From an uncultured Eubacterium sp. (lineage in GTDB: Bacteria > Bacillota > Clostridia > Lachnospirales > Lachnospiraceae): a stretch of DNA of 27,069 bases. The translations under genes were made by a program, and so were the position numbers. The DNA lies in NCBI GenBank assembly GCA_910579075.1, contig CAJTSV010000011.1:33802-60870 (forward strand). Direction: 5' to 3'. How positions within the stretch are numbered: the stretch's first letter is position 1; every line of letters begins with the position of its first letter. Below are positions 7,931 through 15,334 of the stretch, one piece after another. Under the pieces are notes generated by a model that was given only the letters and a program-made list of their open reading frames with translations, did not search any database and had not been told where the DNA came from.

Positions 7931-9214
7931 ATGATAGGAAAAATAAAATACCGCATGAATTCCATGCGGAGAAAAGACAGCAATACGGCCAGGCCGGACA
8001 GAAGAAGCCGGACAGAGTCCCTGGCAGAAGACAGGGACGAGGGCAGTTATGATTTTGATGCGCCAAAAAGGCGCAGGGATTCATCCCGCATGGAAGAACG
8101 CGGGGAAAGCCCGGCATACCGCAGGAAAAAAGAAAAATCCGGGCCGCAGGGCTGGGATGGCATTACTGCGTTCCATAAGAAAAAAGAAGCATCCGGGATG
8201 GAAGAATGGGATGAAAGCCCGGCATACCGAAGGAAAAAAGAAGGCGGCCGGGACGGCGTTTCGGCATTTCACAGGAAAAAAGAAGCGTCCGGATATCAAA
8301 ATGCCGGCTCCGGGGCGGATGAAAGGGAAGATTTCCCTGTAAGGAAGAAAAAAGCAGGTGCTGTCTGGCCGGGCCGCAGGGAGCCGTCTTATGCAGAAGC
8401 TGCGCCTGTCCATGCACCGGAATCCGAAAAAAAAGCAGCTGTGCAGGCAGAAGAACCGGATTTGGTTCAGGAAGAAGATGCAGCGCTGCCAAAAATCGAG
8501 GGAAGGAATGCGGTTTTGGAAGCATTCCGTTCCGGAAAGACCATTGACAAGCTGTATGTGCTGGACGGCTGCAAGGACGGGCCGGTGCAGACGATTTTAA
8601 GGGAAGCAAAAAAGCAGGACACGGTTATCTATTTTGAAAATAAAGAGCGGCTGAACCAGCTGTCCGAAACGAAAAAACACCAGGGAGTCATTGCCGTAAC
8701 AGCGGCATATGAATATGCATCCGTCGAAGACATTCTGGCCAGGGCACAGGAAAAAGGCGAGCCGCCGTTTCTGATTCTGCTGGACAGTATCGAAGACCCG
8801 CATAATCTGGGCGCCATTATCCGGACGGCAAACCTGGCGGGCGTACATGGCATTATTATTCCAAAACGCCGTGCAGCGGGCCTGACCGGCACGGTGGCAA
8901 AGGCTTCTGCAGGTGCGGTGAATTATACGCCGGTAGCAAAGGTGACAAACCTGAGCCAGACCATTAAGGAGCTGAAAAAGCAGGGCATCTGGTTTGCCTG
9001 TGCGGACATGGAAGGGGAGCTGATGTATAAACAGAACCTGACCGGGCCAATCGGGCTTGTGATTGGCAGCGAGGGCGGCGGCGTCAGCAGGCTTGTCAAA
9101 GAAAACTGTGACTATACAGCAGCGGTTCCGATGAAAGGAGAAATTGGTTCCTTAAATGCGTCTGCCGCAGCTGCGGTACTTGCATATGAAATCGTAAGGC
9201 AGAGAATGTCTTGA
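7931..9214 (+). CDS. rlmB: 23S rRNA 2'-O-ribose methyltransferase RlmB (TrmH/SpoU family) with long N-terminal extension
   Basis: RlmB-type SpoU enzymes use S-adenosylmethionine to methylate the 2'-OH of a guanosine in 23S rRNA (G2251 in E. coli numbering). The substrate-binding domain begins near residue 189 (IEGRNAVLEAF). The knotted SPOUT domain shows all three motifs: NLGAIIRTANLAG, LVIGSEGGGVS and MKGEIGSLNASAAAAVLAYE. The protein is 427 residues, about 180 longer than the core enzyme. The extra N-terminus is charged, rich in Arg, Lys and Glu, almost certainly disordered, and contains two tandem repeats of about 35 residues. An AGGAG site at 7921 with a 5-base gap supports this start, so the extension appears to be translated. 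The stop overlaps the start of sigH. The yacP-type gene often found between rlmB and sigH is absent. Confidence 0.93.
   Translation: MIGKIKYRMNSMRRKDSNTARPDRRSRTESLAEDRDEGSYDFDAPKRRRDSSRMEERGESPAYRRKKEKSGPQGWDGITAFHKKKEASGMEEWDESPAYRRKKEGGRDGVSAFHRKKEASGYQNAGSGADEREDFPVRKKKAGAVWPGRREPSYAEAAPVHAPESEKKAAVQAEEPDLVQEEDAALPKIEGRNAVLEAFRSGKTIDKLYVLDGCKDGPVQTILREAKKQDTVIYFENKERLNQLSETKKHQGVIAVTAAYEYASVEDILARAQEKGEPPFLILLDSIEDPHNLGAIIRTANLAGVHGIIIPKRRAAGLTGTVAKASAGAVNYTPVAKVTNLSQTIKELKKQGIWFACADMEGELMYKQNLTGPIGLVIGSEGGGVSRLVKENCDYTAAVPMKGEIGSLNASAAAAVLAYEIVRQRMS
8090..8293 (+). repeat. Tandem in-frame duplication inside rlmB
   Basis: Two adjacent units (8090-8197, 36 codons, and 8198-8293, 32 codons) encode related peptides. 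Both start MEE, then carry ESPAYRRKKE and a further stretch ending in AFH(K/R)KKEASG. The DNA of the units is clearly similar, so this is a duplication of about 100 bp that has since diverged. Confidence 0.85.
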
Positions 9215-9816
9215 AACTCATGGAACGGGATAAATACAAGGATGTATCAGATGAACAGCTGATAGGCCGTCTCCGGGACGGGCAGGCCGGGGTTATGGAC
9301 TATCTGATGGAAAAATATAAAAATCTGGTCCGCAAGCGGGCAAATGCGCTTTACCTGATTGGCGGGGAAACCGAGGATCTGATTCAGGAAGGGATGATTG
9401 GCCTGTTTAAAGCAGTGCAGGATTTCTGCCCGGGAAAAGAAACGTCGTTTTACCATTTTGCCGAGCTTTGCATTATGCGTCAGATGTATACGGCAGTGGA
9501 AGCTTCCAGGCGCAAAAAGCATACGCCGTTAAACACGTATGTGCCGCTGGATGCGGGCGGGGAAGAACAGGACGTTCTGTATCTGGAAGCAGAAAAGCAG
9601 TTCCAGACACTCGACCCGGAAACGCTGTTTATCAGCCAGGAAAATGTCCGCCAGCTGCTGCGCCAGGCAAACGAGCGGTTAAGCCGCATGGAGCGCCAGG
9701 TGCTTTCCCTGTATCTGGAAGGCATGAATTACCGCCAGATTGCAGGGCAGCTTGGGAAAACACCCAAGGCAGTGGACAATGCACTGCAGCGCATCCGGGG
9801 AAAAATCAAAGGATAA
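9211..9816 (+). CDS. sigH: RNA polymerase sigma factor, SigH (Spo0H)-like
   Basis: This 201-residue sigma-70 family factor lacks region 1. Region 2 is visible as 'DYLMEKYKNLVRKRANALYL', then GGETEDLIQEGMIGLFKAV and a FAELCIMRQMYTAV stretch. Region 4 is a helix-turn-helix at the C-terminus (LSLYLEGMNYRQIAGQLG, then KAVDNALQRIRGKIKG). The closest remembered relative is Bacillus SigH, which controls the transition state and early sporulation; position after rlmB agrees. The start is uncertain: a TTG at 9211 overlaps the rlmB stop, and an ATG lies nine bases later at 9220. Only a weak AAGG at 9196 is available as a ribosome site, so translation probably depends on coupling to rlmB. Confidence 0.9.
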   Translation: MKLMERDKYKDVSDEQLIGRLRDGQAGVMDYLMEKYKNLVRKRANALYLIGGETEDLIQEGMIGLFKAVQDFCPGKETSFYHFAELCIMRQMYTAVEASRRKKHTPLNTYVPLDAGGEEQDVLYLEAEKQFQTLDPETLFISQENVRQLLRQANERLSRMERQVLSLYLEGMNYRQIAGQLGKTPKAVDNALQRIRGKIKG

Positions 9817-9875
9817 TGCCGCAGCCGGACCGGTAAATAATTGGAAATGAAAACAAAAATGAAGGAGACGAGTAC

Positions 9876-11168
9876 ATGAAAACATATATGGAATGCAGCA
9901 GGGATGAGCTCTTATCATTAAAAGCCAGCCTGGAAGAACAGTTTTGCACAGAAGAAGCAAAGGGGCATTCTTTTAATATGGCGCGGGGCAAGCCAGGGGC
10001 TTCCCAGCTGGCGATATCCATGCCGATGATGGATGTTATCAACGGCGATTCGGACATGAACACCTTACTGGGAAATGATACGAGAAATTACGGCGACTGG
10101 GACGGCATCGGGGAATGCAGGCGGATGATGGCAGCCGTGCTGGATGTAAAAAAAGACAATGTCATTATATGCGGCAATTCCAGCCTGAATATTATGTATG
10201 ATACCGTTGTGCGTTCCATGGTCAAGGGCGTGAACGGTTCCACACCATGGTGCAGGCTGGATAAAGTGAAATTTTTATGCCCGGTTCCGGGATATGACAG
10301 GCATTTTAAAATAACAGAGCTGTTTGACATCGAAATGATTAATATCCCGCTCGGGGAAGACGGGCCGGACATGGATATGGTAGAGCAGTATGTCAATCAT
10401 GACGAAGCGGTCAAGGGCATCTGGTGCGTGCCGAAATATTCCAATCCGACAGGAATTACTTATTCCGATGAAACCGTCCGGCGCTTTGCCAATTTAAAGC
10501 CAAAGGCAGAGGATTTCCGTATTTTCTGGGATAATGCATACTGCATCCACCATCTTTACGACGATAAGCAGGACGAGATTTTAAATATCCTGGAAGAATG
10601 TGAAAAAGCCGGCAATCCGGATATGGTATATGTATTTGGCTCGACTTCCAAGGTCAGCTTTCCGGGCTCTGGCGTGTCCGCCATTGCAACATCCCTGGCA
10701 AACATGGATTACATTAAGAAATTTATGACAACGCAGATTATCGGCCACGATAAAATCAACCAGCTGCGCCATGTGCGGTTTTTAAGGGATATGGACAGCC
10801 TGAAAGCCCATATGGGAAAACATGCAGCACTTCTGCGCCCGAAATTTGAAGCGGTATTAAATACCCTGGAATCCGAGCTCGGCGGGCTTGGCATCGGCAC
10901 CTGGACAAATCCAAGGGGCGGGTATTTTATCTCATTTGAATCGATGCCTGGATGTGCAAAAGCGATTGTAGAAAAATGCGGACAGCTTGGCATGGTCTTA
11001 ACCGAAGCAGGGGCGACCTACCCTTACGGAAAAGACCCGCAGGATTCCAATATCCGCATCGCCCCGTCGTTCCCGACGCCGGAAGAAATGAAAGAAGCGG
11101 CAAAGCTGTTTACGCTCTGCGTGAAGCTGGCATCGGTGGAGAAGCTGCTGGCAGATATGGATGCGTGA
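9876..11168 (+). CDS. PLP-dependent class I/II aminotransferase, aspartate aminotransferase-like
   Basis: This 430-residue fold-type I PLP enzyme resembles the unusual aspartate aminotransferase family formerly confused with MocR proteins. Visible features include an N-terminal NMARGKPGASQL segment, the substrate/PLP-binding NPTGITYSDE region, an aspartate in the 'FWDNAY' motif that would contact the pyridine nitrogen, and the Schiff-base lysine K259 in GSTSKVSFPGSG. A C-terminal arginine in 'DSNIRIAPSFP' fits carboxylate binding. It has its own ribosome site (AAGGAG) and lies 59 bp after sigH. It likely acts on aspartate/2-oxoglutarate, but specificity is an inference. Confidence 0.88.
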   Translation: MKTYMECSRDELLSLKASLEEQFCTEEAKGHSFNMARGKPGASQLAISMPMMDVINGDSDMNTLLGNDTRNYGDWDGIGECRRMMAAVLDVKKDNVIICGNSSLNIMYDTVVRSMVKGVNGSTPWCRLDKVKFLCPVPGYDRHFKITELFDIEMINIPLGEDGPDMDMVEQYVNHDEAVKGIWCVPKYSNPTGITYSDETVRRFANLKPKAEDFRIFWDNAYCIHHLYDDKQDEILNILEECEKAGNPDMVYVFGSTSKVSFPGSGVSAIATSLANMDYIKKFMTTQIIGHDKINQLRHVRFLRDMDSLKAHMGKHAALLRPKFEAVLNTLESELGGLGIGTWTNPRGGYFISFESMPGCAKAIVEKCGQLGMVLTEAGATYPYGKDPQDSNIRIAPSFPTPEEMKEAAKLFTLCVKLASVEKLLADMDA

Positions 11169-11213
11169 CACAGGCAGGAATTTGCGGAGGCTGGAATGCA
11201 GGATTTGATTTTC

Positions 11214-11250
11214 AAGGCTGGCCTGTGTATCTGTCTGCAATGCCAGCCTT
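11214..11250. terminator. Candidate bidirectional hairpin between convergent genes
   Basis: AAGGCTGGC (11214-11222) pairs perfectly with GCCAGCCTT (11242-11250) across a 19-base loop, between the aminotransferase stop and the C-terminal end of the histidinol phosphatase. Neither side carries a long T-run, so termination would be weak. A second perfect 7-bp hairpin (AAACCGC/GCGGTTT) at 11284-11302 lies inside the restored end of hisK. Confidence 0.35.
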
Positions 11251-11268
11251 TGGAAACGAACAGATCAT

Positions 11269-12079
11269 TCAGCTGACGGGCAGAAACCGCGCCCTGCGGT
11301 TTTCAAATACGGTATAATAAGAAAATCCGCAGGCAGAAAGCAGCCCTGCCAGTTTGTCAAAAGCATAGCCTGCATGCTGCGGCTGGTGCATCGGCACCGA
11401 TGGTCAGTATTTCGCCGCCCAGCTTGCGGTAGCGTTTTAAAATATCTTCACATGGGTTCGGATGCCCGAGCCCGTATTTGAACCCGGCCGTATTCAGCTC
11501 GATTCCTTTTCCAAGGGAAACGAGCTGTTTTAAAATCTCGTCGATAATATCCCGGAATTTTTCATAAGAATAATCCCGGTTCTGCTGCGGCCCATAGCGC
11601 ACGATATAGTCAAGGTGCCCGTATACATCAAAATCTTCAAAAGCACGGATATTTTCCAGAATCGATGTAAAGTATTCCAGATAAGCTTCATCCGTGGTTC
11701 TTCCCTGGTAAAAATCAGCATAATAAGGGTCTTTCCCATGCACGACATGGGAGGATGCAATGACAAAATCATAAGGGTGCTCCTGCAAAAGCTGTGCATG
11801 CTTCGCAGCCAGGTGCGGCTGCAGGCCGAGCTCAATCCCGTGCAGGATGTGCAGGCGCCCTTTATAGTCCTGCTGCAGGGAGCGCATGGCGCGGTCATAT
11901 TCACAGGGGTCAAATTCAAAAACAACCGGGTCTTGCGGGTTTTGCGGATAATCATAATCCATATGGTCGGTAAAGCAGATTCCGGCAAGTCCTTTGGAAA
12001 TAGCGGCCTGCACCATAGACTGCGGCGTGCTTTCACAATCACCGGAAAAATGGCAGTGCATATGTGTGTCCCAGTACAT
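11269..12079 (-). pseudogene. hisK: Histidinol-phosphatase (PHP family, HisK type), frameshifted
   Basis: The PHP-domain phosphatase removes phosphate from L-histidinol phosphate, the penultimate step of histidine synthesis. The N-terminal metal motif HMHCH (DTHMHCHFSGDC), FTDHMDY, HGIEL, SSHVVHG and GHLDYI are all present. The start is ATG at 12079, with AAAGGAG seven bases upstream; an ATG at 12100 lies before that ribosome site and is unlikely. At 11389 the frame breaks after the conserved Gly-Ala-Asp (D230). The current frame ends at 11357 with about ten unrelated residues. The other frame continues at once with HQPQHAGYAFDKLAG and ends normally at 11269. Restoring two bases (an Ala codon before the metal-ligand His) gives a normal 270-residue enzyme. 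The loss fits slippage of a GC or CA dinucleotide. The last metal-binding His is lost, so the product is probably inactive unless the lesion is a sequencing error. Confidence 0.85.
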
Positions 12080-12127
12080 AAGAAAACTCCTTTCTTTCAT
12101 TTATGACCTTCATTTCAAAACGCAGCA

Positions 12128-12406
12128 TTAAAACAAATCACTGTGTGTGCCTGTCCGAATCAATTTTAAAATCAGGGTTTTATATTCAGCCTTGTATGTC
12201 AGCAGCCAGTCTGGTTCTATATGGCATTCGCGCATATTTTTATAGTTTTTTAAATCCGAAAGGCCATGGTTCCGTCATGATTCTGGCAAAGGCTTTTCAT
12301 TGCACAAAAGAGAGATGACCGTTTCCAGTTTTTTGGGATTGCAGCCCCTTTTTACTGCCTGCTTATAATCCCGCTTAAACTGCCCTGTAAATTCCGGTTT
12401 AAGCAT
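12128..12406 (-). pseudogene. yafQ: YafQ-type mRNA interferase toxin interrupted by in-frame TGA
   Basis: The reading frame from ATG 12406 to TAA 12128 encodes 92 residues, the normal length of YafQ, a ribosome-dependent endoribonuclease of the RelE superfamily. It begins MLKPEFTGQFKRDYKQ and ends in RTGTHSDLF. Codon 44 (12275-12277) is TGA, where relatives usually carry a tyrosine (PE-x-Y-R-x-H). Everything after it is intact and in frame, including H47, H62, D66, H88 and F92, which correspond to known catalytic residues of E. coli YafQ. The 43-residue product of normal termination would lack all of them. The toxin start overlaps the antitoxin stop by eight bases (ATGCTTAA). A recent nonsense mutation is the simplest explanation; read-through is possible but unsupported. 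Confidence 0.85.
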
Positions 12407-12668
12407 TGAGAGCCTCCATGCATGCAGCAGCGCTGTCAAACGGGCCGTACATGTCTTCATCTTTTTCTGCCGCTTCCATTGCAGCACGGGTTATTTCGTT
12501 TGGATTGTCAAGACGGACCTCAAAGGGCAGTCCCTGGTAACGCAAAGCCTGCCGGTAAAAAATTCCGGTTGCTGTGCTCAAATCCATGCCAAGGGATTGA
12601 AAAAGAGCAGCAGCCTGTTCTTTTAATTCTGCGTTTATGTTTAACGTTATAGTTTCTGTATCAGCCAT
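12399..12668 (-). CDS. dinJ: DinJ/RelB-family antitoxin
   Basis: This 89-residue protein carries the ribbon-helix-helix N-terminus of RelB/DinJ antitoxins (ITLNINAELKEQAAALFQSL, then GMDLSTATGIFYRQALR) and the typical LPFEVR sequence. The C-terminal part would wrap the toxin. The start is ATG 12668, with AAAGGAG upstream at 12680-12686; the longer frame from 12770 runs through the promoter and is not used. It neutralises YafQ by direct binding and represses its own operon. With the toxin broken, the antitoxin is left intact, the order of loss expected when a module decays, since losing the antitoxin first would be harmful. Confidence 0.93.
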   Translation of the reverse strand: MADTETITLNINAELKEQAAALFQSLGMDLSTATGIFYRQALRYQGLPFEVRLDNPNEITRAAMEAAEKDEDMYGPFDSAAACMEALNA

Positions 12669-12710
12669 ATGAAAAAACTCCTTTCTTTGATAATGCCAGC
12701 CTGTACCGTT

Positions 12711-12745
12711 ATTATATGCAGAATCTGCACGCTTTGCAAGTGCAG
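12711..12745 (-). promoter_or_regulatory. Promoter and palindromic operator of the dinJ-yafQ operon
   Basis: On the minus strand TTGCAA (12739-12734), a 17-base spacer and a perfect TATAAT (12716-12711) form a strong vegetative promoter 43 bases before the antitoxin start. A palindrome CTGCAC-N9-GTGCAG (12725-12745) covers the -35 box, with a smaller near-palindrome CTTTGCAAG at its centre. This is where a ribbon-helix-helix antitoxin would be expected to bind. Confidence 0.7.
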
Positions 12746-12856
12746 GAACAATTAATCCGTTGCAAAACAATTTCCATGAATTTTGTTTGTCACAGGCCAG
12801 CCTGTCTGACTGTTACCAGTTTACAAAAAAAATTTTAACAATCTTCACAATGCTAC

Positions 12857-12885
12857 TTGAAATTTTACAAAAGATTGGTTAAAAT
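12857..12885 (+). promoter_or_regulatory. Promoter of the gap gene
   Basis: TTGAAA (12857-12862), a 17-base spacer and TAAAAT (12880-12885) lie 69 bases upstream of the gap start codon, in AT-rich DNA. A second TATATT-like -10 lies around 12901. TAGGAGG at 12939-12945 is the ribosome site. Confidence 0.65.
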
Positions 12886-12954
12886 AGGTAATAGCTTGGG
12901 TATATTATCCAAAGAGATAAAATATTTCAAAATATGTTTAGGAGGTAATGAAAC

Positions 12955-13971
12955 ATGGCAGTAAGAGTAGCAATCAATGGTTTTGGCCGTATCGGCCGTC
13001 TGGCATTCAGGCAGATGTTCGGAGCAGAAGGGTATGAAGTTGTAGCAATCAATGACCTGACAAGCCCGAAAATGTTAGCACATCTGTTAAAGTATGATTC
13101 TTCACAGGGCAAATATGAACTGGCTGACAAAGTATCTGCTGGTGAAGATTCCATCACAGTTGACGGCAAAGAAATCAAGATTTACGCATTTCCGGATGCA
13201 AAGAACTGCCCATGGGGTGACTTAAAGGTTGACGTTGTATTAGAGTGCTCAGGGTTCTATACAAGCAAGGCAAAAGCACAGGCTCATATCGATGCCGGCG
13301 CACGCAAAGTAGTTATTTCTGCACCAGCAGGCAATGACCTTCCTACAATCGTTTTCAATACGAACCATGAGACATTAAAGGCTTCTGATACAATTATCTC
13401 AGCAGCTTCCTGTACAACAAACTGCCTGGCACCAATGGCTGATGCACTGAACAAGTATGCACCGGTACAGTCTGGTATCATGGTAACCATCCATGCTTAT
13501 ACAGGCGACCAGATGACACTTGACGGCCCGCAGAGAAAAGGCGATTTAAGACGTTCCCGTGCAGCAGCAGTAAATATCGTTCCAAACTCTACAGGCGCTG
13601 CAAAAGCAATCGGCCTGGTTATTCCGGAATTAAACGGCAAACTGATTGGTTCTGCACAGCGTGTTCCGACACCGACAGGTTCCACAACAATCTTAACAGC
13701 AGTTGTTAACAAGGCTGACGTTACGGTAGATGGCATCAATGCAGCAATGAAAGCAGCAGCAAATGAGTCATTCGGTTACAACGAGGATGAAATCGTATCT
13801 TCTGATATCGTAGGCATGAAATATGGTTCCCTGTTCGATGCTACCCAGACAATGGTAAGCAAGGTTTCCGATGACCAGTATGAAGTACAGGTAGTTTCCT
13901 GGTATGACAATGAGAATTCTTATACATCCCAGATGGTACGCACCATTAAGTATTTCTCAGAGTTAGCATAA
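12955..13971 (+). CDS. gap: Glyceraldehyde-3-phosphate dehydrogenase, type I
   Basis: This 338-residue NAD-dependent enzyme oxidises and phosphorylates glyceraldehyde 3-phosphate to 1,3-bisphosphoglycerate. The NAD-binding NGFGRIGRLAFRQ is at the N-terminus, the catalytic cysteine C153 sits in SAASCTTNCLAP, and the active-site histidine is in 'MVTIHAYTGDQ'. The C-terminus carries the WYDNENSYTSQMVRT motif. The start is fixed by TAGGAGG 9 bases upstream. Codon choice differs clearly from the neighbouring genes (many GTT, TCT, ACA and GCA codons), as expected for one of the most highly expressed genes. It is the first gene of the gap-pgk-tpiA block. Confidence 0.98.
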   Translation: MAVRVAINGFGRIGRLAFRQMFGAEGYEVVAINDLTSPKMLAHLLKYDSSQGKYELADKVSAGEDSITVDGKEIKIYAFPDAKNCPWGDLKVDVVLECSGFYTSKAKAQAHIDAGARKVVISAPAGNDLPTIVFNTNHETLKASDTIISAASCTTNCLAPMADALNKYAPVQSGIMVTIHAYTGDQMTLDGPQRKGDLRRSRAAAVNIVPNSTGAAKAIGLVIPELNGKLIGSAQRVPTPTGSTTILTAVVNKADVTVDGINAAMKAAANESFGYNEDEIVSSDIVGMKYGSLFDATQTMVSKVSDDQYEVQVVSWYDNENSYTSQMVRTIKYFSELA

Positions 13972-13995
13972 TAAAACTGATAGGAAAGACTCACA

Positions 13996-14027
13996 AAGGG
14001 GTCCGGCCGCAGAGGACCGGGCCCCTT
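13996..14027 (+). terminator. Strong hairpin between gap and pgk (partial terminator or mRNA processing site)
   Basis: AAGGGGTCCGG (13996-14006) pairs with CCGGGCCCCTT (14017-14027), eleven base pairs with one G-U, around a 10-base loop. It is followed by ATTATT rather than a full T-run. No separate promoter is visible before pgk, so the hairpin more likely protects the gap message or lowers read-through than ends the operon. Confidence 0.6.
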
Positions 14028-14083
14028 ATTATTCGTGGCAATAGAAAGTCCGTAAATAAATTCAAATCTGGAGGAATAGACAA

Positions 14084-15292
14084 ATGGGTTTAAATAAAAA
14101 GTCCGTAGATGACATCAACGTAGCTGGAAAGAAGGTTCTTTGCAGGTGCGATTTTAATGTTCCGTTAAAAGAAGGAAAAATTACAGATGAAAACCGTCTT
14201 GTGGCAGCACTTCCTACCATTAAAAAGCTGATTGCTGACGGCGGAAAAGTGATTCTGTGTTCCCATCTTGGCAAGCCGAAGGGTGAGCCGAAGCCGGAAT
14301 TATCCCTTGCTCCGGTTGCAAAAAGACTTTCCGAGCTGTTAGGACAGGAAGTAAAATTTGCAGCAGACAATGAAGTAGTCGGCGCAAATGCAAAAGCTGC
14401 TGTGGAAGCTATGAAAGACGGAGATGTTATCTTACTGGAAAATACCCGTTACCGTAAAGAAGAAACAAAAAATGGCGAGGAATTCAGCAAAGACCTTGCT
14501 TCTTTATGCGACGTATTTGTAAACGACGCATTTGGCACGGCTCACCGCGCACACTGCTCAAACGTAGGCGTGGCACAGCTTGTGGACACAGCAGTAGTCG
14601 GCTACTTAATGCAGAAAGAAATCGATTTCCTTGGAAATGCAGTTGAAAATCCGGTACGCCCGTTCGTAGCAATTCTTGGCGGTGCAAAAGTAGCAGACAA
14701 GCTGAACGTTATTGATAACCTTCTGGAAAAATGCGACACGCTGATTATCGGCGGCGGCATGGCTTATACATTCTTAAAAGCACAGGGCAATGAAATCGGT
14801 ACTTCCCTGGTGGATGATTCCAAAGTGGATTACTGCAAGGAAATGATTGCAAAGGCAGAAAAGCTTGGCAAGAAATTGCTGCTTCCGGTGGATGCTGTTA
14901 CAATCAAAGAATTCCCGAACCCGATTGATGCTCCGGTTGAGACGGAAATTTGTGATTCTAATGCAATGCCGGCTGACAGGCAGGGATGTGATATCGGGCC
15001 AAAGACTCAGGCTTTATTTGCAGATGCTGTAAAATCTGCTAAGACAGTTGTATGGAACGGGCCGATGGGCGTATTTGAAAATCCGACACTTGCAGAAGGC
15101 ACGATTGCAGTAGCAAAAGCGCTTGCAGAAACAGACGCAACAACGATTATCGGCGGCGGTGATTCCGCAGCAGCTGTTAATACGTTAGGCTTTGGCGAAA
15201 AGATGTCCCATATCTCTACAGGCGGCGGCGCTTCCCTGGAATTCCTGGAAGGAAAAGAACTGCCAGGCGTAGCAGCAGCAAACGATAAATAA
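14084..15292 (+). CDS. pgk: Phosphoglycerate kinase
   Basis: This 402-residue enzyme converts 1,3-bisphosphoglycerate and ADP to 3-phosphoglycerate and ATP. Family marks are VLCRCDFNVPLKEGKITDENR near the N-terminus (given here only in part), 'SHLGKPKGEPKPELSLAPVA', 'FVNDAFGTAHRAHCS', 'FVAILGGAKVADKL' and the nucleotide-binding GGGDSAAAVN close to the C-terminus. A GGAGGAA site 11 bases upstream supports the start. Length and order of motifs are normal, and the codon use matches gap, indicating high expression. Confidence 0.98.
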   Translation: MGLNKKSVDDINVAGKKVLCRCDFNVPLKEGKITDENRLVAALPTIKKLIADGGKVILCSHLGKPKGEPKPELSLAPVAKRLSELLGQEVKFAADNEVVGANAKAAVEAMKDGDVILLENTRYRKEETKNGEEFSKDLASLCDVFVNDAFGTAHRAHCSNVGVAQLVDTAVVGYLMQKEIDFLGNAVENPVRPFVAILGGAKVADKLNVIDNLLEKCDTLIIGGGMAYTFLKAQGNEIGTSLVDDSKVDYCKEMIAKAEKLGKKLLLPVDAVTIKEFPNPIDAPVETEICDSNAMPADRQGCDIGPKTQALFADAVKSAKTVVWNGPMGVFENPTLAEGTIAVAKALAETDATTIIGGGDSAAAVNTLGFGEKMSHISTGGGASLEFLEGKELPGVAAANDK

Positions 15293-15334
15293 GCCCAATG
15301 GCAGCAAATATAAAATCCTGAGAGGAAGGTTATC

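Noticed and set aside
8049..8609. Open frames in alternative registers over the rlmB extension
   Set aside because: They arise from the lysine/arginine-rich, repetitive composition; only the rlmB frame has a ribosome site and continues into a recognisable domain.
11313..11318. Perfect TATAAT on the plus strand
   Set aside because: It lies inside the restored end of hisK, has no -35 at the right distance, and no plus-strand gene follows.
12407..12487. N-terminal extension of YafQ by 27 residues
   Set aside because: The extra frame lies within the antitoxin gene; the start at 12406, overlapping the antitoxin stop, gives the normal 92-residue toxin.
12669..12770. Longer antitoxin start at 12770
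   Set aside because: It would run through the promoter and operator, and the AAAGGAG site places the start at 12668.
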